Below, one piece after another: positions 12,801 through 24,220 of a stretch of 64,000 nt of DNA. The notes under the pieces are model-generated. The model was given only the letters and a program-made list of their open reading frames with translations, had not been told where the DNA came from and did not search any database. This DNA is from Filosporella fistucella (taxonomy: Eukaryota > Ascomycota > Leotiomycetes > Helotiales), in NCBI GenBank assembly GCA_030077755.1, contig JAQJZZ010000010.1, forward strand, positions 3,286,001 to 3,350,000. Reading direction: 5' to 3'. The position numbers and the translations under genes were made by a program. Numbering within the stretch: position 1 is the stretch's first letter; every line of letters starts with the position of its first letter.

Positions 12801-13948
12801 GCGGTTTATAAACTTAATTTCTGGGCTCCGTTCGTCGTTCTGATGTGTATGCATCGAAACCACACTTTCGATATTCTCTTGCTTCAAAACTTAGATTCAA
12901 TTTAGAGATAGTTCAGCGCTGTGCCTCTTCGTCCGATACCCTTCGAATCCAAATCCGAGCGATAAATACAAGCTTTCCCCAATCCTCCTCTTAATCAAAG
13001 AACTACTCAACAGCAGAATCATCAGCACATGGACTAAGCAATGAACACCAAATGCTTCCATTGACACAAGCGGCAATAGACTCTTCAAGAAGGATGATGA
13101 TAGATCAAGATGATTTCAAGTAATTCAGGAAAGTCTTAGGCAAGTTTGAAGTTGGAGGAGATAGATCAATTGTGTGAACTCAGAGAAAAATAGGGAATAA
13201 CGGAGAAAAAAGTCGACGGTAGTAAATGTAGAAACGATAGTCAGTGATGAATATTAAACAAAGGTCGGACAAAAGGCACCAACCAATGAACTATCTGCAG
13301 TGACCGAAGATCCTTTTATAGATGACTACGACATCCTCAAACATCATCACGCAAATCTCCAACCGGGAACTGTCATCAGATATGGGACTGAGAAGTAGTA
13401 TTCCCCTGTGCAATTAGAACCTGATTCTCACTGTGTTTAGGTCGTGAATTGGAATGAAGAAGGTTTATATATCTGAGCAATCTTCTAATTCAGGAAATGT
13501 ACAAAGAAGTAAGGGGCGAGGTTTAAAATAAGATACTTTATACTGTTGGGATTGTTCGAAAGCGAGAAGGACAAGGAAGAAGAGAGGCGCTGCTTGGAAA
13601 CGAATTTCAGAACCCTTGGTTAGCAAGACTACGAGAAAAGCAAAAAATAAAACATGCGGCACTACCCGTACTATATTAACCCTAACAATCTGCAGCAAGT
13701 TCACTTAAAAGTATCCTGGACGGACAAATACGTCAGTCGTAAAGAATCGAATTTCATTACTTTATTCGAATTACAAAAGCTACCCAAAATGAGACTGCCG
13801 TCCCAACACCCCATAACAAAAAGAGAAGAGTCTATGGGTCCTATATGCTGCACTAGCGAGGACATTTCTCCTTCTACCACTGTTCTAAAGAGCTCTTAGA
13901 AGCTCTTTTGCTCGGATTACAAAATCTGGCTTCGTTGATGAACATTAC
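9859..13948. other. 4.1-kb gene-poor region
   Basis: Only short open frames with no family features, rich in TA and in stops on both strands. Several GACGA(C/T)AG-like words recur (about 10902, 11520, 11538 and 12484). A short inverted repeat CAACGACTAGCCGTTGAG lies near 11353. No reverse transcriptase, transposase or terminal-repeat pair could be read. It may be a degraded repeat or simply intergenic. Confidence 0.4.
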
Positions 13949-14984
13949 TTATGCCATCCGATCAACCAGCTCATATCTCTCTTTCCCACTTATCCTTCTC
14001 CATAATCTCATTCCGCCTCTGCCTCCACTCGTTCGGCCCCTCATAACCCAAATACTCCATCCCCACCATAATATCGCGCCGACAACACCTGCAATGGCAA
14101 AGCCAGAAACAGTGAGGAAGAGCCAATGCTTGCCCATCCAGAAGATAAGTTGTGCATCCTTTCCATGCCAACTATTTCCTTTCGTGATGTTGAAAAATGA
14201 CCATGCAAACCCTTTGTACTCGTCTGGCATTAATATCCTGACTCGATCATCGGGAGAGGTAACTGTGCCCATGTATTGCATCCACATGACGCTCAAAAAG
14301 AGAGGGCCAGTTGTGTACATAACAGTAATGTATGGCATTCCCCAGTTATGCTTGAAACCAGCCAAACTCTCAATTACGCGCAGGAAAAATGGATGTTGCG
14401 GTATCGATCCCATAGCATCGTTCGAAATTCCGGTTGGGACAGTGCGACGCACCCATGCCGGGTATGAGAGCAGAGGATCGAGGCGGCGATTACAGCCGTC
14501 GTCGAGATCAATGTAAATTCCACCGAAATGTGCGAGAACGAAGTAGCGTATAGCGTCTGCACGCTGGATGGGAAAGGGATACGAGTCGAAGGTTGTGAGG
14601 AACCATGGATATTCCGTTGCGATGAAGTCGCGGGATTTCTCATCAGTCCAGAGCTATGTTCATTAGCTTCTCGCACTCCTCTACTTCATGCAAGTAGAAA
14701 TATACCTTGTATTCATAGTCTGAATGCAGATCGATGCACGATTGCTGCCCAGCTTGCCATTGCACGGGAATCGAGCTGTTGATGTATGTCTGGTGAATAA
14801 TCTTCGGGATCAATTGCGTACGGTTCTCAATCAAATCCGAGCCCGGCGCTGGAATCTCGGAACGGTGGATAGCGTCTGCAGCGCCATCTTCGAAGAGTAG
14901 GGAGATGAGGGTACTGAAGGCGTTGAGGAGGAACCCGATGATAACCAGGTTGATAACGAGGAAGATGATGGTGCCGCGACGCAT
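13949..14984 (-). CDS. Glycosyltransferase family 32, inositol-phosphoceramide mannosyltransferase-like
   Basis: Likely Golgi type II membrane mannosyltransferase related to Sur1/Csh1 of mannosyl-inositolphosphoceramide synthesis. Exons 14706-14984 and 13949-14653 encode 327 aa. The N-terminus is MRRGTIIFLVINLVIIGFLL, a signal-anchor segment. The GT32 entry motif is IPKIIHQTYIN, followed by FPIQRADAIRYFVLAHFGG and the DXD site YIDLDDGCNRRLDPL. A second hydrophobic segment near residues 270-295 (WLFLTVSGFAIAGVVGAIL) gives the two-TM layout of the Sur1 family. An upstream in-frame Met would add about 50 non-hydrophobic residues; I chose the start right before the anchor. Sugar acceptor specificity is inferred from family only. 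Confidence 0.87.
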
Positions 14985-16755
14985 GATGGCGGTTAAGAGT
15001 GATTGTTGGCTCGATGCCGGAGGGAAGATCAAAGTTTTCGAGTCTATGGAACCATGAGGAGGTAGTATATATTGAAGCAGAAAGTCGTTTGAAATGGTCG
15101 AGCAGGGATAAGTGCCAAGAGGTAATTTGCCCAAATTTAAAGTTCCGAAAAGGAGTGATGCGATACGATGCCGAAGTCAGCGTCTTCAAAGACAAAGTCT
15201 ATGCTTTCTAATATTGAATCGGAAGAGAAGAGAAGAAAAAGAGGTGAAGGACAGGTCATGAGGGAGGTTGTGGTGTGTAATTGTAGGACGTTGTAAAAAG
15301 CCACACTGTCAGCACCTGTCGATTGTTTTCTTATCGTGGTTGGCAGTTGACAGTAGTTGCAGCATAACGGTCAAGTTTTCAAGGGGCTGTGATTGCTGCT
15401 GATTGCAGCCTCATCATCGACTGCGCCCCGCCTAGCCCAAGGTTTCTATACTACCAGTGGCAATCGGTGCACCCTTACCTTGACAAATTTTAGGAAAGTG
15501 TATACTTTCAAATGGGCTAAAAAGTAAAGCACGCCATACAAAACCCGTTCGATTCCTTCCTTCCACCCAGCTAACACGTTTACCGACATATTTTATGCAA
15601 AAATTTCATCACAATCTTAATATGGAAACATTCGATATCAAACGGGCGACAACCTGCGAGCACGGTAATCCGCCTACGCGTCCCTGCTTTTTGACCAGTT
15701 GCGAAGCTTGGATGACACCACAAACGCCGTCCTCCGTTCATTGCAGCGCCGAGATGAAGCTGGCTGACAGTCTGGATTCTAGACCCCATCTATCAAGTGA
15801 CAGTGGGAATAGTCCTTTCGGCTTAACCCTCATTCCTTATGCTTAAATGGCATGCTTATTCGTTCGCTCGCACGGAACGCGGACTCTACATCTCGCCGGC
15901 TCTTGAATAGCTGCTGTGGGTTGTCTCGGACAATGCGAGAGAAGTCTCCGTTGTGGATGGGATTAGTGTTTGTGGTGCATATTGTTGCAAGCTGGTCCGG
16001 TCTCTTCGGCTTGCACCAAAGGTGCGGATACGATAGATCCGAGAGGTTGGGGTTAATTTCAAAACTTTCTTATATTTGGTACCTGCTCTTCAAGGAAAAC
16101 CGCCGAACTGGCGGAATGTTATAGTATAGTAATCTTTTGAGCGAACTCATTCTTTTTATACATGGCAATAAAGGTTGTCCTCATTGCACTCGTGCGCTGG
16201 TATCTTTCTAGAACCAGTTGCGGCCTTGAAATTGACCAAGGTCAGAGGTCAAGGTCAAGATCAATCTCACCTCGTGCTTTGCTTCGTACATTAAGTAATA
16301 TGATTGCTCAAACCATACACATTCCTAACCTTTACTTAGCCCAGTATGCCAACTGTTACAATTTAAGCTCAACCAAGTGGTCATCATTATTCCTCACGTC
16401 GTCTGTTGGTTATCTCTCTCTTCATTGCTCCATATCTTCATCTAGCAAATACTAGCTGATCTAATGGAAATTGAGTGTTCTATCCGCTTTAGAACCTTAA
16501 TATTCTTTTCACCTTATTTTGAGCGGAAGAAGTCATACTAAGGCGGGGTTTTCTTTCCATTTTAGTGAGTCCTCAGTAGGATGTACACAGGAGGAGTTCT
16601 GGTTACGTCCTAAGTTGCAAAGCGCGGATATGTTAGATCCCTATCTACCTATATTCGGTCATAAAAAGCCTTGCTCGGCTGAATGAAGAGTCTACCTTTA
16701 AACTCTTCATTGAGCCCTCTGATGAACCTCTGCTGCTTCTCATAACTTTTACAGC
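14985..16755. other. 1.8-kb region without a convincing gene
   Basis: Upstream of the GT32 gene. Small open frames lack conserved motifs. A short hairpin CCGCCGAACTGGCGG lies near 16098, and a GGTCAA-rich simple repeat near 16227-16258. No RNA gene seen. Confidence 0.4.
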
Positions 16756-17244
16756 GTGCTACCTAAAGATTCATCGTTCGATATTGGCTTGCGTCTTTAC
16801 ACTTTTAATTTTTTCAGTACACCGCCGTCATCTGCAAAGAGATACGATGAATACACATTGGTTGCGCGAAGCAAGATGGAATTCTTTAGGTCTATCCCTA
16901 AATGTCTCTATGGAACCTTCATCGAGCACAAAATAAAGTGGATCAACGAGAAGACGCCTCTCCTCATGGAACAAACCTCCTCTACGACATCACAGCGCAA
17001 GAATACCGGCTCACAATATCCAGACATCGAACAAGCTAGTAGTACAACGTACCGACATCCTAACAAATGGAGTTGGTCATCTCTCCTCTGCCGCATAGAT
17101 TTTCTGGAATGCGCAGATTATATCCATCGCAGAAGATTTATTGGAGGAGGGTCAGCGACAAGAATTATACGTACACCCGGATGGACGGGTTCAGGTTTTG
17201 ATATTTCTACCGCCAGGGTCCAGTCGTTACCGGCGAGTCTCTAA
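16756..17244 (+). CDS. Hypothetical protein, uncertain
   Basis: An open frame of 162 codons, isolated and intronless. It is hydrophilic, with EHKIKWINEKTPLLMEQT and a Ser/Thr-rich middle. No known domain or signal peptide was recognised, and surrounding DNA is gene-poor. A shorter start at 16876 (MEFFRSIPK) is possible. It could be chance. Confidence 0.22.
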   Translation: MLPKDSSFDIGLRLYTFNFFSTPPSSAKRYDEYTLVARSKMEFFRSIPKCLYGTFIEHKIKWINEKTPLLMEQTSSTTSQRKNTGSQYPDIEQASSTTYRHPNKWSWSSLLCRIDFLECADYIHRRRFIGGGSATRIIRTPGWTGSGFDISTARVQSLPASL

Positions 17245-17573
17245 CTCTGGAAAATTTTTCTTTTCTCGAGGAGCACAAAGACTCGTGCTAGGAAACAGAT
17301 TCTGGTAGACGGAGGGATAGCACACTGTGTGGGGGAGAAAATTTGAGAAATGGTGAATCGCATGTAACTGCTAGCAAGTGAAATTGAAAGCAGAGCCTAT
17401 GTCCGATTGTCCTTTGCTTTTACCGAGATATGCGTCATACACTATACCCTTCACTAATATGTGTATTGGAGAGTCAATTCCAATGGGAGAATTTCTTGAC
17501 AATTGTCTAATCGTTAGTGACTATATTCGAAGGTAGTCACTAACATTTTTTCACTCTCTGCTTGGTTCCATTC

Positions 17574-18840
17574 TTATTGACGTGGCAGCTCGTCCTGGGG
17601 TGTTGTGTTGGACTTGGGGTCCATTTTAAATTTGTGCTTTTTAAGGAAATACATTGGCATCAATTCATCACCTTGGTCAGCTTGATATTGGTCGACAAAG
17701 GAAGTGGGATGTTTTGAATATATATCGTGATCGAATATGAAATCTTGTCCAAGGACGACTGGCACACGGCAATCAGGGAGGAGTCGAAACACCATAGGCA
17801 CAACTTTCCCATTTGAAAAAGTCATACAAGTGTGTGCTTCACCAACCGTTTCCCTGAAACTCTCTTCTGGAAAACGGCTCAAACTACAGTGATTCGGCCC
17901 TGATAGTATTCTGAACATTTGGATCGCCGCCTCTGCTTTGCCCAACTCGTGTCCATCACATTACAAGACGATCCGGTAGCGGCAAGGCAAAGATAGGGTC
18001 TGGAGCATCTCCGATGTGGCTTTGAAATCGTTGAGTGGCCTCTCCGAGAAGATTAAATTGCCAATAAGGATTTAACTGAGAAAAGGTACTTAACAAAGCG
18101 GTGGTTGAAACGAGTCAGACATTGATTTGTCTGCAGGAATTTACTTCCTAGAAGGATATCATATGCAAAGTTAGGTGTGCACCACGTGTGCTACGACAGT
18201 GAACATTCTTGTTGGATCGTCCTCGAATGCTAATGCAAATTCAACGGTGCCAGGTGAATGAACTCGTTTGGAGTGTCCCATGGGGAATGATGTTTGTTGG
18301 CTTCGGACGCAAAGTAAGTCCGAGCTCCTGGCGTCGACGGTCTGATATCACATTTTGACCAGCACCAGTGTCTCCAAAATCATTGTACTTCTTGCCTTTA
18401 CACAAGACCTTCAAACCTCTTTGCTCCACTTCAATATCCTTCTAATTATCCAGATCTTCCGCGAACCCCTCTGCTGCGATATTTCTCTCTTGCGAAGATA
18501 AAAGTTTCGCAACGTATTCGACCACAGTCGATTTTCTGAGAGCCAACCACCAAGCGTCCCGAAGATTCTCTGGCTCGGATGCGAGATTTTTTCTTGCCTC
18601 CCACGCTCTCTTCTCTGCGACATCAGAGGACGTTCTCTGAGCCTCCCACTCTCTCGACGAGATGAACCAGTTGTCCATCACATTCTCTACATCGGTGGCG
18701 ATGGTACCACTGGCATTTTCAACCACACGCTGCTGCGTCTCCGGGAGCACGGCATCTACCGCATCTAGTATAGATACATCGCTATCAGATAAGATAGCTT
18801 TCGTAAAATTTTGGTGAAGACTTTCGTTGGAGGATTTCAT
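17574..18840 (-). pseudogene. Broken retropepsin-like aspartic protease gene
   Basis: Three minus-strand pieces read like one former gene. 18442-18840 encodes a charged N-terminal part (WFISSREWEAQRTSSDV). 18241-18429 carries the protease-like active-site strand FGDTGAGQNVISDRR, where DTGA matches the retropepsin D(T/S)GA. Around 18110-18260, in other frames, come VHSPGTVEFALAFEDD and FAYDILLGSKFLQ, the hydrophobic-G flap/C-terminal part of such folds. 17574-17945 holds a second protease-like half (VPVVLGQDFIF). Stops and frame shifts separate the pieces. No reverse transcriptase, integrase or LTR was found, so it resembles fungal genes with a retropepsin fold of retroelement origin rather than a complete element. 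Confidence 0.5.
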
Positions 18841-19197
18841 GGCGGTGCAATCGTAATTCTTCGGACTGGGATCCTCAACCTAGGTAGTATTGACATAAAT
18901 CGAGAATGAGGATTTACAGGCGGTCAATTGCTGGACCAAATTGCCGTTAAATAAAAGTGGACCTTTATGGCAACGTGAGAATACTATTTGTGTGAGTATT
19001 TGAGGATCTTCCACGCTATTGTGTCTGATAAGATGCCGACAGAAAGAATTGTGAGGTTTTCAGGTTTTTCAGGGCGGTCAAGTCCAAGGTTGAGAGAAAT
19101 GATCTCAGCAGCGGCCGGTTCAGCCACATTTTGGAGGCCTAATATGAACGCAGCCTGTGATTCAACAACTCCAGATTCCATATCCAGGAAGATATAA
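18841..19197. other. Divergent spacer between retropepsin-like and DUF6594 genes
   Basis: 357 bp between two divergent damaged genes. No feature beyond a presumed shared promoter. Confidence 0.35.
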
Positions 19198-20493
19198 ATG
19201 TTAAACCTCGAAGCTCCAATAGGTCGCTTTCAAGACCCATCTCGACTAGATGGTTTCCCTTCACTTGCTCATTTTATGTTGGAAGATACAGACGGGCCCA
19301 TATTTCGCAAATTTGATCATCTGAGCGCCCGAAACCTGTTATATCTTCAAAGCCACGTAAATGCCCTTCGGGCAAGACTCGAAACTCTTGACAGACTTGA
19401 CGCTGAGCGAGGACCAAAGGATACAAGAGTCCGACTTGCAGCGAAAGCTTATAATGATCTGAGAGCTAAGGCAACGCGACATCAGAATGAAACGGAAACT
19501 CAAAGGAAAAGTCCCGAGGGATTGCTGAACTTCGCGACAAGTGTCGGAGAGCAAGAGAGATACTTTGGGAGCAGATTCTTTCGAGAGACTCCAGCTCCAT
19601 AAGCAGATTAAAGAAGCGTTGCGAGACTACCGCAAGTCTCCATCTTAAATTATGTTCCCTCACTAGCTGATGAGTGAACGACAGGGGAAGCTCTATTTCA
19701 GGCGCGCGAGGTGATGAGCTTCAGTCGCCCTTCAAGCAGAGCGCAAGCAACAATGCAGCGATATTTTTGCACGGAGAGAGAAGGATCAGTCCTTCTGGGT
19801 TGTGAGGCAGGTTTCCTTGACGAGCCAGAGGACCTCATAGCTCTTGTTCAGTCCAATGATGACCGGTTGAGCAGAATACTTCGATTTATGTTTGGTCGTT
19901 GTTTTCCGTGTAAGTCGGATATGAATTCACATATTGACGCTAAGGAGTCTCAGAAGCCCACTAATTGAAATTGGACTACCTAGGACCGGAAACGGAACCC
20001 CCAACCAGATCTCGATATTTTCTACTTCTCAGAAGAGCGAGTGAATCTTGCCAGTTATCTTATCGACATCGTTCTGGCCGGAATTCTGCTCGTGGGAGCA
20101 ATGGGTTGTCTTTCATTTCTGAACAGCACGAGTTGGAAGGTGCGGTTGGGCCTTGTCTCACTTTTCACGACTCTATTTGGGGCAATTATTGGACTACTTA
20201 CAAATGCCAGGAGGGCTGAGATTTTTGCATCGACTGCTGCGTACACAGCGGTTTATGTCAGCGCAAATTTGGGTCCTGCCACGCCGGTGGAGCTGGCTAG
20301 TGAATTGTATCTCTCTGTAACAACAAGACTCGAACATATTACTCGCTCGCTGGTAAGCACAATATTTGTGCAATTCCCACCAAAAGAAAAGACTTTGAGG
20401 CTCCTTTCCTTCTGGCTGTCTCAGGAATGTGCTTTTTTTACCCCTTTCTCACCAAAACTCGCTGCCAAGAGCCAAGATGGTTGGTTCGTTTAG
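19198..20493 (+). pseudogene. DUF6594 membrane protein gene with a probable frameshift
   Basis: Fungal DUF6594-type protein of unknown function. The N-terminal signature is clear: DGFPSLAHFMLEDTD, IFRKFDHLSARNLLYLQSHV and LRARLETLD. The frame then has to change near 19520-19555 to reach FERLQLHKQIKEALRDY. An intron from about 19630 to 19681 starts with GCAAGT, a typical GC-AG donor. ALFQAREV and EPEDLIALVQSNDDRLSRI follow. A further GTAAGT..CAG intron (about 19911-20009) joins to DIFYFSEERV and the C-terminal membrane hairpin LIDIVLAGILLVGAMGCLSF and VSLFTTLFGAIIGLL. Only the 19520-19555 break lacks a splice explanation. It may be decay or a base-call error. Confidence 0.6.
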
Positions 20494-20996
20494 GTTTTGG
20501 CCACAATCGTCATAACCTTTTCAGCTCTTTTTTTCCATACCCAAGCCCTTAGTATCTTCAGCAAATTTTCTAAATGCCATCTCTTCATTACCGAAGGCAT
20601 TCGGAGTCTGAATGATATAGAGTATCTGTACAAAAAGCCAAACGACATTGCACCGCTCCAAGAAGTTCCCAATCCGGACGTCTCCTTGCCAAGGGAGGGG
20701 CAGGTGAAATACCCAACTTGGATTGATAATCCACCCCCAAGACCTCGCCAGTTGTTTTTTTGTGGGATGGTCTCAAACTAAGGCAGGTCCCAAGACAAAA
20801 CATCGTATTCCGTGATGGCAAATGAGAGTTGTGCCAGCCAAAAATAGCTGTTTATATACTGGCCCGCTCCCGTAGAGCATACCCCAGATTTTTCTCACCA
20901 CATTTCTCAACGACAACCCTTCCTTTTTGACTCTTTGATCTTATATTTTCCTATTGAATAACACTGTCGTTACGTTTCTTATACTATATACTAATC
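20494..20996. promoter_or_regulatory. Upstream region of the GH17 glucanase gene
   Basis: 503 bp. A TATA-like TTTATATA lies at about 20849, some 150 bp before the start, and a pyrimidine-rich tract lies just upstream (about 20916-20940). An open frame at 20497-20781 has no family features and may be the 3' flank of the DUF6594 gene. Confidence 0.4.
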
Positions 20997-22457
20997 ATGC
21001 ACGCCTCTCTACTTGCCCTCGCGGCTTCCCTCTCGGTCGCCTCAGCAGTCAACCGTGGATTCAACTACGGTGCCGTCACCAGAGATGGAGCCGTCAAGAA
21101 CGAAGCTTCATTCACAGCTGAATTTAATGCTGCCAAAGGACTCGCCGGCACCGATGGTGCCTTCACCAGTGCCAGACTCTACACCATGATCCAAGCTGGC
21201 ACCAGCAACAGTCCCATCTCAGCCATTCCTGCTGCCATCTCTACAAACACCAGACTATTCCTTGGAATGTGGGCTTCGTCGGGACAGACCGTCATCGACA
21301 ACGAAATTGCTGCTCTGACTTCAGCCATCAGCACATATGGAGAGAAGTTCACAAGTCGCATCAACGGCATCTCCGTTGGCTCTGAAGATCTATACCGTAT
21401 CTCCCCTACTGGCCTTTCGAACGATCCGCTCGGCGTTGGGGCACAGCCTGCCCAAGTTGCCAGCTATATTAAACAAGTCAAGTCAGCACTCTCCGAAAGA
21501 GGACTGAACATTCCTGTTGGACATGTTGATACCTGGGATGTATGGAGAAATGGCTCCAACGCTGCCGTTATCGCTGAATGTGACTTCTTGGGAATGAACA
21601 CTTTCCCGTATTTCCAAACTACCCAAAACAATGATATTAGCAACGCACCATCACTTTTCAACGATGCATACGCCATCACTGTCGCCGCCGCCAATGGAAA
21701 GCCAGTCTTGGTCACTGAGACTGGATGGCCTGTATCTGGAAAAAGTTCTGCTTCCGCCGTCCCATCCACAACGAATGCTCGCTCATACTATGAGGCTGTT
21801 GGATGTAATACCCTTTTCGGAAAGATCGATACCTACTGGTACACTCTTGTTGATGCTAACACCGACACCGCAAACCAACCTCAATTCGGTGTCGTAGGCA
21901 CAACTGTTTCTACAACTCCTCTTTTCGACCTGTCTTGCGATGCCACCAACTCTACCTCCTCTTCCTCCACTTCTGCATCTGGAACTGCTACCAGCACCGG
22001 AGTCAGTGCCTCTGGAACCGGCTCTTTCAGCATTCTCCCAATCAGCACCTCCTCAGGCTCAGTTTCCACCGCTACTCTGTCCCCTGGGAGCGGACGTCCA
22101 GCCAGCACCTCCGTCCTTGCAGGCGGTAACAACGCGACTGCCACTGGCACATCCACAGGTATAGACTACTCTCCACCCTTTAATCCCATCCCTTCCCAAA
22201 GCACAACAGATGATTACGAGCCCCAATCTTCCACCATGACTGGAGGCTCGAATCCAACTGGAACTGCAGTGGCTACTTTAACTCTCGTTACCGTCGTTCC
22301 CCCACCGTCCCAAACTTCTGGAGGAGCAGGATCTAACAGTGCTACCCTTACAGGCTCTACCGCTGCCGCTACCGTCACTAGTGCCGCCAGCCAGATAATG
22401 ACCGGTGCTTTTGTTGCACTGTTCGGTGCCGTGGCCGCTTTGTTCGTTCTCGTTTAG
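20997..22457 (+). CDS. GPI-anchored GH17 glucan endo-1,3-beta-glucosidase
   Basis: Cell-wall beta-1,3-glucanase of the Bgl2/EglC type. Single exon, 486 aa. The start MHASLLALAASLSVASA is a signal peptide. The GH17 barrel starts at FNYGAVTRDG and spans about residues 20-310. The acid/base Glu lies in GISVGSEDLYR and the nucleophile in VLVTETGWP. Asp/Asn-Phe-Phe motifs of the family include FLGMNTFPYFQ. A Ser/Thr-rich stalk follows (residues about 320-455). The end AASQIMTGAFVALFGAVAAL is a hydrophobic GPI-addition tail. Intact. It acts at the plasma membrane or wall in glucan remodelling; the exact linkage specificity is inferred from family. Confidence 0.94.
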   Translation: MHASLLALAASLSVASAVNRGFNYGAVTRDGAVKNEASFTAEFNAAKGLAGTDGAFTSARLYTMIQAGTSNSPISAIPAAISTNTRLFLGMWASSGQTVIDNEIAALTSAISTYGEKFTSRINGISVGSEDLYRISPTGLSNDPLGVGAQPAQVASYIKQVKSALSERGLNIPVGHVDTWDVWRNGSNAAVIAECDFLGMNTFPYFQTTQNNDISNAPSLFNDAYAITVAAANGKPVLVTETGWPVSGKSSASAVPSTTNARSYYEAVGCNTLFGKIDTYWYTLVDANTDTANQPQFGVVGTTVSTTPLFDLSCDATNSTSSSSTSASGTATSTGVSASGTGSFSILPISTSSGSVSTATLSPGSGRPASTSVLAGGNNATATGTSTGIDYSPPFNPIPSQSTTDDYEPQSSTMTGGSNPTGTAVATLTLVTVVPPPSQTSGGAGSNSATLTGSTAAATVTSAASQIMTGAFVALFGAVAALFVLV

Positions 22458-22928
22458 ACGAATTTGTGAAAAGGGTTGTGGGTTTGTTAGATACTAGATG
22501 GGACTCAGAGATAAGAATATAAAAGGACGGAAAGGAGCATATAATCCGGCGCATTGTTAATTATGTTGTATATTACTCATCAGTACTGTTCAATAGTTGA
22601 TAGTACTTGCTCTACGATTCTTCTCGTATGACATTTGATTCTCGACCCCTTGAGGCTTCAGCCCGCATTGGGTTTGACCAATTGACAAGATTACACTGAA
22701 ATCGTGATGAGATAGGTTGAGTTCTAGTTTGAATTATGAATGGATTTATAGATTGAGAATGCATGCTACACTAATGTAGTTCCCTACCATTGTATTATCC
22801 CACGCTTAAAACTGTTGTACGATTTTTCTGGTGCTACCATAGTCAACTTTTACGGGGCATCATACGTATTCACTTCCAACAAGAGACGCACAGTTTCTGG
22901 GGCTTGTGATGTGAAAAGAGCAGTGAAG
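22458..22928. other. Intergenic between convergent GH17 and MMM1
   Basis: 471 bp containing both 3' ends; nothing else recognised. Confidence 0.5.
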
Positions 22929-24220
22929 TCAAGTTATATTTATCCCCGGCATGCTTCCAGGCATCGCGTACTTGCCAGGCACAGTATATTCTTCTCCCCT
23001 TGCTCTCCTTCTCCATCTTAGTCCCTCCTGCTCTACTCTTTCAGCCTCTGCCCTCGCTCTAGCCTCAGCTTCAACTTCCCTTCTGGCCTCTTCTCTCAAA
23101 TCCCTCTGCATCTCCATTCCCTTTGCTCTACTCATACTCGCTGGCTCACTCCCTGCCTCTTCGCCACCCCTAGTATTCTTCTTTCGTGGCCACAAACTTG
23201 GCAACTCTATCTGCTGAAATCGTGGCTCTACAGCCCTCTCATCAAACCAAGTATGTAGTCTTGCTTCCACCAACTGTGCAATCTTGGGCACATCTTGCAG
23301 CCTACTCCTGCTTCCTACCAGACTCCGAATGCTAAGATCCAACCGGTAGTCATCTAGGAAGCTGAATGCTAGCATTGTAGCATTGAGCGGAGATCCAGGA
23401 ATGAAACTTATTGACAAAGTACCACTAAACCTTACCACCGAAACTGCCAATGCAACGGGCAGTACGGCAACCAGCGGTTTGGGATAATTGAGCAGCAGCT
23501 TCGTCTCCAAAGCCAATGTAATAAAATCACTTAAATCCACATCCATTCTAGCTTGCAATCGTCCATGTTCCCTCCCTGCATTCTCTCCTCTCCCCACGCC
23601 TGCAGTAAATCCATCTTCATCCACGGGTATAACCCTACAATTGCTGAATATCGGGAAATCTTCTCCCAGACTCAATTCGGTGACCTTAATTTCGTCCAAG
23701 AAGTCAGGCCGGGAGGTGCCATTCAAGGCCTTTGTAAGAGAAGTAAGAATCGCATCATCGTGCTGGGCATCACTTCGAAACTGAGCTATCGTTTGCGCGA
23801 TCAGGACATTGAACCAATCCAGCGATTCGGGCTGATGACTATCCACATTATAATATGTTTTGCTCAATATCGTATTCGTAGTCAACGGCGGTGGGTTTCG
23901 CAGAACTGAAGAACGCTTTTTGTTCAAGGGTTGCGAGGTACGAGGGGTAGAGCGGAGGGAGAGGAGAGAGCGTTTGTGTGCGAGAGTTCGGGAACGGCGT
24001 TCTGTGGCTCGTAGAGCGGCGGTTACATCTGGAGATGGGGGATCGCCGAAGATGAAGAATTTTATGAAAGCTCCCAGTAGTATGACTATAGAGAGTTGAC
24101 CAAGGAGGAGGCCTTGGGTGAAGGAGAGACTGAAGGTGGTGTTAGATGGTTCGTTCAGGTGAGGGGCGGGAAAACGTACGAGGACTCGGTCCGGAGAGGG
24201 GGACCATCTGCGGCAGACAT
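22929..24220 (-). CDS. MMM1: ERMES subunit Mmm1 (maintenance of mitochondrial morphology 1)
   Basis: ER-anchored SMP-domain lipid-transfer subunit of the ER-mitochondria encounter structure. Exons 24180-24220 (41 nt) and 22929-24129 encode 413 aa, typical of fungal Mmm1. A short lumenal N-terminus leads to [20 protein letters not shown], the single membrane anchor, and then [11 protein letters not shown]. The SMP domain (about residues 110-330) has [58 protein letters not shown] and [21 protein letters not shown] charged Arg/Glu-rich tail ([18 protein letters not shown]) ends the protein. The two-exon model is set by the fused junction RTESSLSFTQG. Its partners (Mdm10/12/34) are not in the window. 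Confidence 0.94.

Noticed and set aside
16756..17244. Considered as a secreted effector candidate
   Set aside because: No signal peptide and no conserved cysteine pattern; retained only as an uncertain frame.
23488..23909. Plus-strand open frames opposite MMM1
   Set aside because: They are on the complementary strand of a clear MMM1 coding exon and have no family features.
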